DNA of 64,000 nt, from the NCBI RefSeq assembly GCF_000698125.1, contig NZ_BAXA01000010.1, positions 62,001-126,000 of the forward strand, given 5' to 3'. Both the position numbers and the translations under genes were made by a program. Below the pieces are notes generated by a model that made no database searches, was not told the origin of the DNA, and saw nothing but the letters and a program-made list of their open reading frames with translations. This stretch comes from Geomicrobium sp. JCM 19038. Its GTDB lineage: Bacteria > Bacillota > Bacilli > Bacillales > Marinococcaceae. Shown in pieces: positions 62,795 through 64,000 of this stretch (position 1 is the stretch's first letter; the number at the start of each line of letters is the position of its first letter).

Positions 62795-64000
62795 ATGGAC
62801 GAAGAAAAACATACACAACGAGGCTTTGGAACAAATGCTGATGGAGCCGGGGATGCGAATGACAAACGCATGGCAGAAAATGAAACAGAAGAGACGCTAA
62901 CGAATCGTCAAGGACAACCGGTGAAAGACAATCAGAACATCCGTACGGTTGGTAATCGAGGACCTTCGACACTTGAGAATTATGATTTTCTTGAGAAGAT
63001 GAGTCATTTTGATCGTGAACGTATTCCAGAACGAGTCGTTCACGGGCGTGGCGCAGGTGCGCACGGATTCTTTGAATCTTACGGGAAAATTGGGGATGAG
63101 CCGATTTCAAATTATACGAGAGCGAAAGTGTTTACGAATACAGAAGCAAAAACACCGGTTTTTGTAAGATTTTCGACGGTTATTCACGGCACACATTCTC
63201 CAGAAACGCTCCGTGACCCTCGTGGGTTTGCGGTAAAGTTCTATACAGAAGATGGAAACTGGGACCTCGTGGGAAACAACTTAAAAATATTCTTTATTCG
63301 TGATGCAATCAAGTTCCCAGATATGGTACATGCATTTAAACCGGATCCGCTAACGAACGTCCAAGATATGGAGCGATTTTTTGATTTTATCGCTTCAAGC
63401 CCAGAATCAACACATATGATTACTTTTTTGTTCTCACCGTGGGGCATTCCCGCAAATTACCGTCAAATGCAAGGTTCTGGTGTGAACACATACAAATGGG
63501 TGAACGCAGAAGGCAAAGCGGTACTCGTAAAGTATCATTGGGAGCCACTACAAGGCATCCAAAACTTATCGCAAAAAGAAGCCGATGACATTCAATCACA
63601 AAACTTTAATCATGCAACGGAAGATTTATATCAAGCCATTGAAGATGGTAACCACCCAGAATGGGAGTTGCACGTTCAGATTATGGAAGACGGAGAACAT
63701 AAAGAGTTAGACTTTGATCCGTTAGATGATACGAAGTTGTGGTATCGTGATGAGTTTCCTTGGTACAAAGTTGGTAAAATGACGTTGAACAAAAACCCAC
63801 AAAACTATTTCGCGGAAGTCGAGCAAGCAGCGTTTGGGACAGGGGTCTTAGTAGACGGGTTGGACTTCTCAGATGACAAGATGCTGCAAGGTCGTACGTT
63901 TTCGTATTCAGATACACAGCGCTACCGTGTTGGCGCAAATTACTTGCAATTACCGATTAACGCACCGAAGAAACGAGTGGCAACAAATCAACGAGACGGA
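62795..64000 (+). CDS. katX: Catalase, KatX-like (3' end outside window)
   Basis: 402 codons visible, open to the window end. The N-terminal extension ([21 protein letters not shown]) precedes the heme catalase core: [19 protein letters not shown] (catalytic His), [39 protein letters not shown] (Asn). Later [40 protein letters not shown] matches small-subunit catalases, best KatX of spores. AAGGGG before ATG 62795. Protects germinating spores from peroxide. Confidence 0.88.
   Translation, partial: MDEEKHTQRGFGTNADGAGDANDKRMAENETEETLTNRQGQPVKDNQNIRTVGNRGPSTLENYDFLEKMSHFDRERIPERVVHGRGAGAHGFFESYGKIGDEPISNYTRAKVFTNTEAKTPVFVRFSTVIHGTHSPETLRDPRGFAVKFYTEDGNWDLVGNNLKIFFIRDAIKFPDMVHAFKPDPLTNVQDMERFFDFIASSPESTHMITFLFSPWGIPANYRQMQGSGVNTYKWVNAEGKAVLVKYHWEPLQGIQNLSQKEADDIQSQNFNHATEDLYQAIEDGNHPEWELHVQIMEDGEHKELDFDPLDDTKLWYRDEFPWYKVGKMTLNKNPQNYFAEVEQAAFGTGVLVDGLDFSDDKMLQGRTFSYSDTQRYRVGANYLQLPINAPKKRVATNQRDG

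Noticed and set aside
1-64000. tRNA, rRNA, CRISPR arrays, complete insertion sequences, integrase
   Set aside because: None was recognised on either strand; the prophage end with its integrase must lie outside the window.

Overview
The window looks like a chromosome segment from a spore-forming, flagellated member of the Bacillaceae (moderate GC, AGGAGG-type ribosome binding sites, many TTG/GTG starts). The best evidence is gene order: lexA | small yneA-slot gene - ynzC - tkt - sirA - yneF - ccdC - yneK - aconitase - yneP - yneQ (31.7-42.2 kb) follows the Bacillus subtilis lexA-citB neighbourhood. A GerA-type germination operon, a KatX-like catalase, CheV, flagellin and an OpuA glycine betaine transporter agree with this. 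Very acidic secreted proteins suggest some salt or alkali tolerance (inference).

Layout. 1-6.0 kb (+): end of a prophage late operon: tail fibre, XkdX-like protein, tail hub and OB-fold protein, XhlA-like protein, amidase endolysin, holin. 6.0-12.6 kb: mostly minus-strand prophage accessory genes: an AP2/zinc-ribbon protein, a small operon behind a promoter with two identical palindromic operators, two related lipoproteins, a coiled-coil membrane protein, a LexA-boxed YolD protein and two divergent HTH regulators, followed by decayed sequence with several candidate small RNAs. 12.7-26.0 kb: a 4-hydroxyphenylacetate (homoprotocatechuate) catabolic island: two HpaG halves, a DapA-family lyase, a DctPQM TRAP transporter, a V4R/PucR-type regulator, HpaB, HpaE, HpaD, HpaC and a RibF-like FAD-forming enzyme. 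26.0-31.6 kb: a repeat island, a small membrane protein, flagellin with a CsrA-type leader, a methyltransferase, and a three-gene sodium:solute symporter operon behind a cre-like site. 31.7-42.2 kb: the lexA-aconitase block. 42.2-56.1 kb: NadE, MetA, hydrolases, a YkuI-type protein, a cyclic-phosphate receiver protein, a dipeptidase, a SurA-N lipoprotein, OpuA, CheV, a HAD phosphatase and a flavin reductase. 56.1-64.0 kb: YitT-type protein, ger operon, alkyltransferase-like protein, catalase (cut by the window end).

A pervasive feature affects every call: at least 18 otherwise normal genes are broken by frameshifts, including single-copy housekeeping genes such as aconitase. Essentially all are repaired by adding one base to a short homopolymer. 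This is the signature of a deletion-prone sequencing technology, so I annotate these as single genes spanning the break rather than as pseudogenes.

How it works together: the hpa island would import an aromatic or dicarboxylate substrate, hydroxylate it (HpaBC, with FAD supply from the RibF-like enzyme), cleave the ring (HpaD), oxidise the semialdehyde (HpaE), decarboxylate/isomerise (HpaG) and perhaps cleave the product with the DapA-family lyase. LexA links the host block (yneA-slot peptide) and the prophage (YolD) through SOS boxes. No rRNA, tRNA, CRISPR array or intact transposase was seen.
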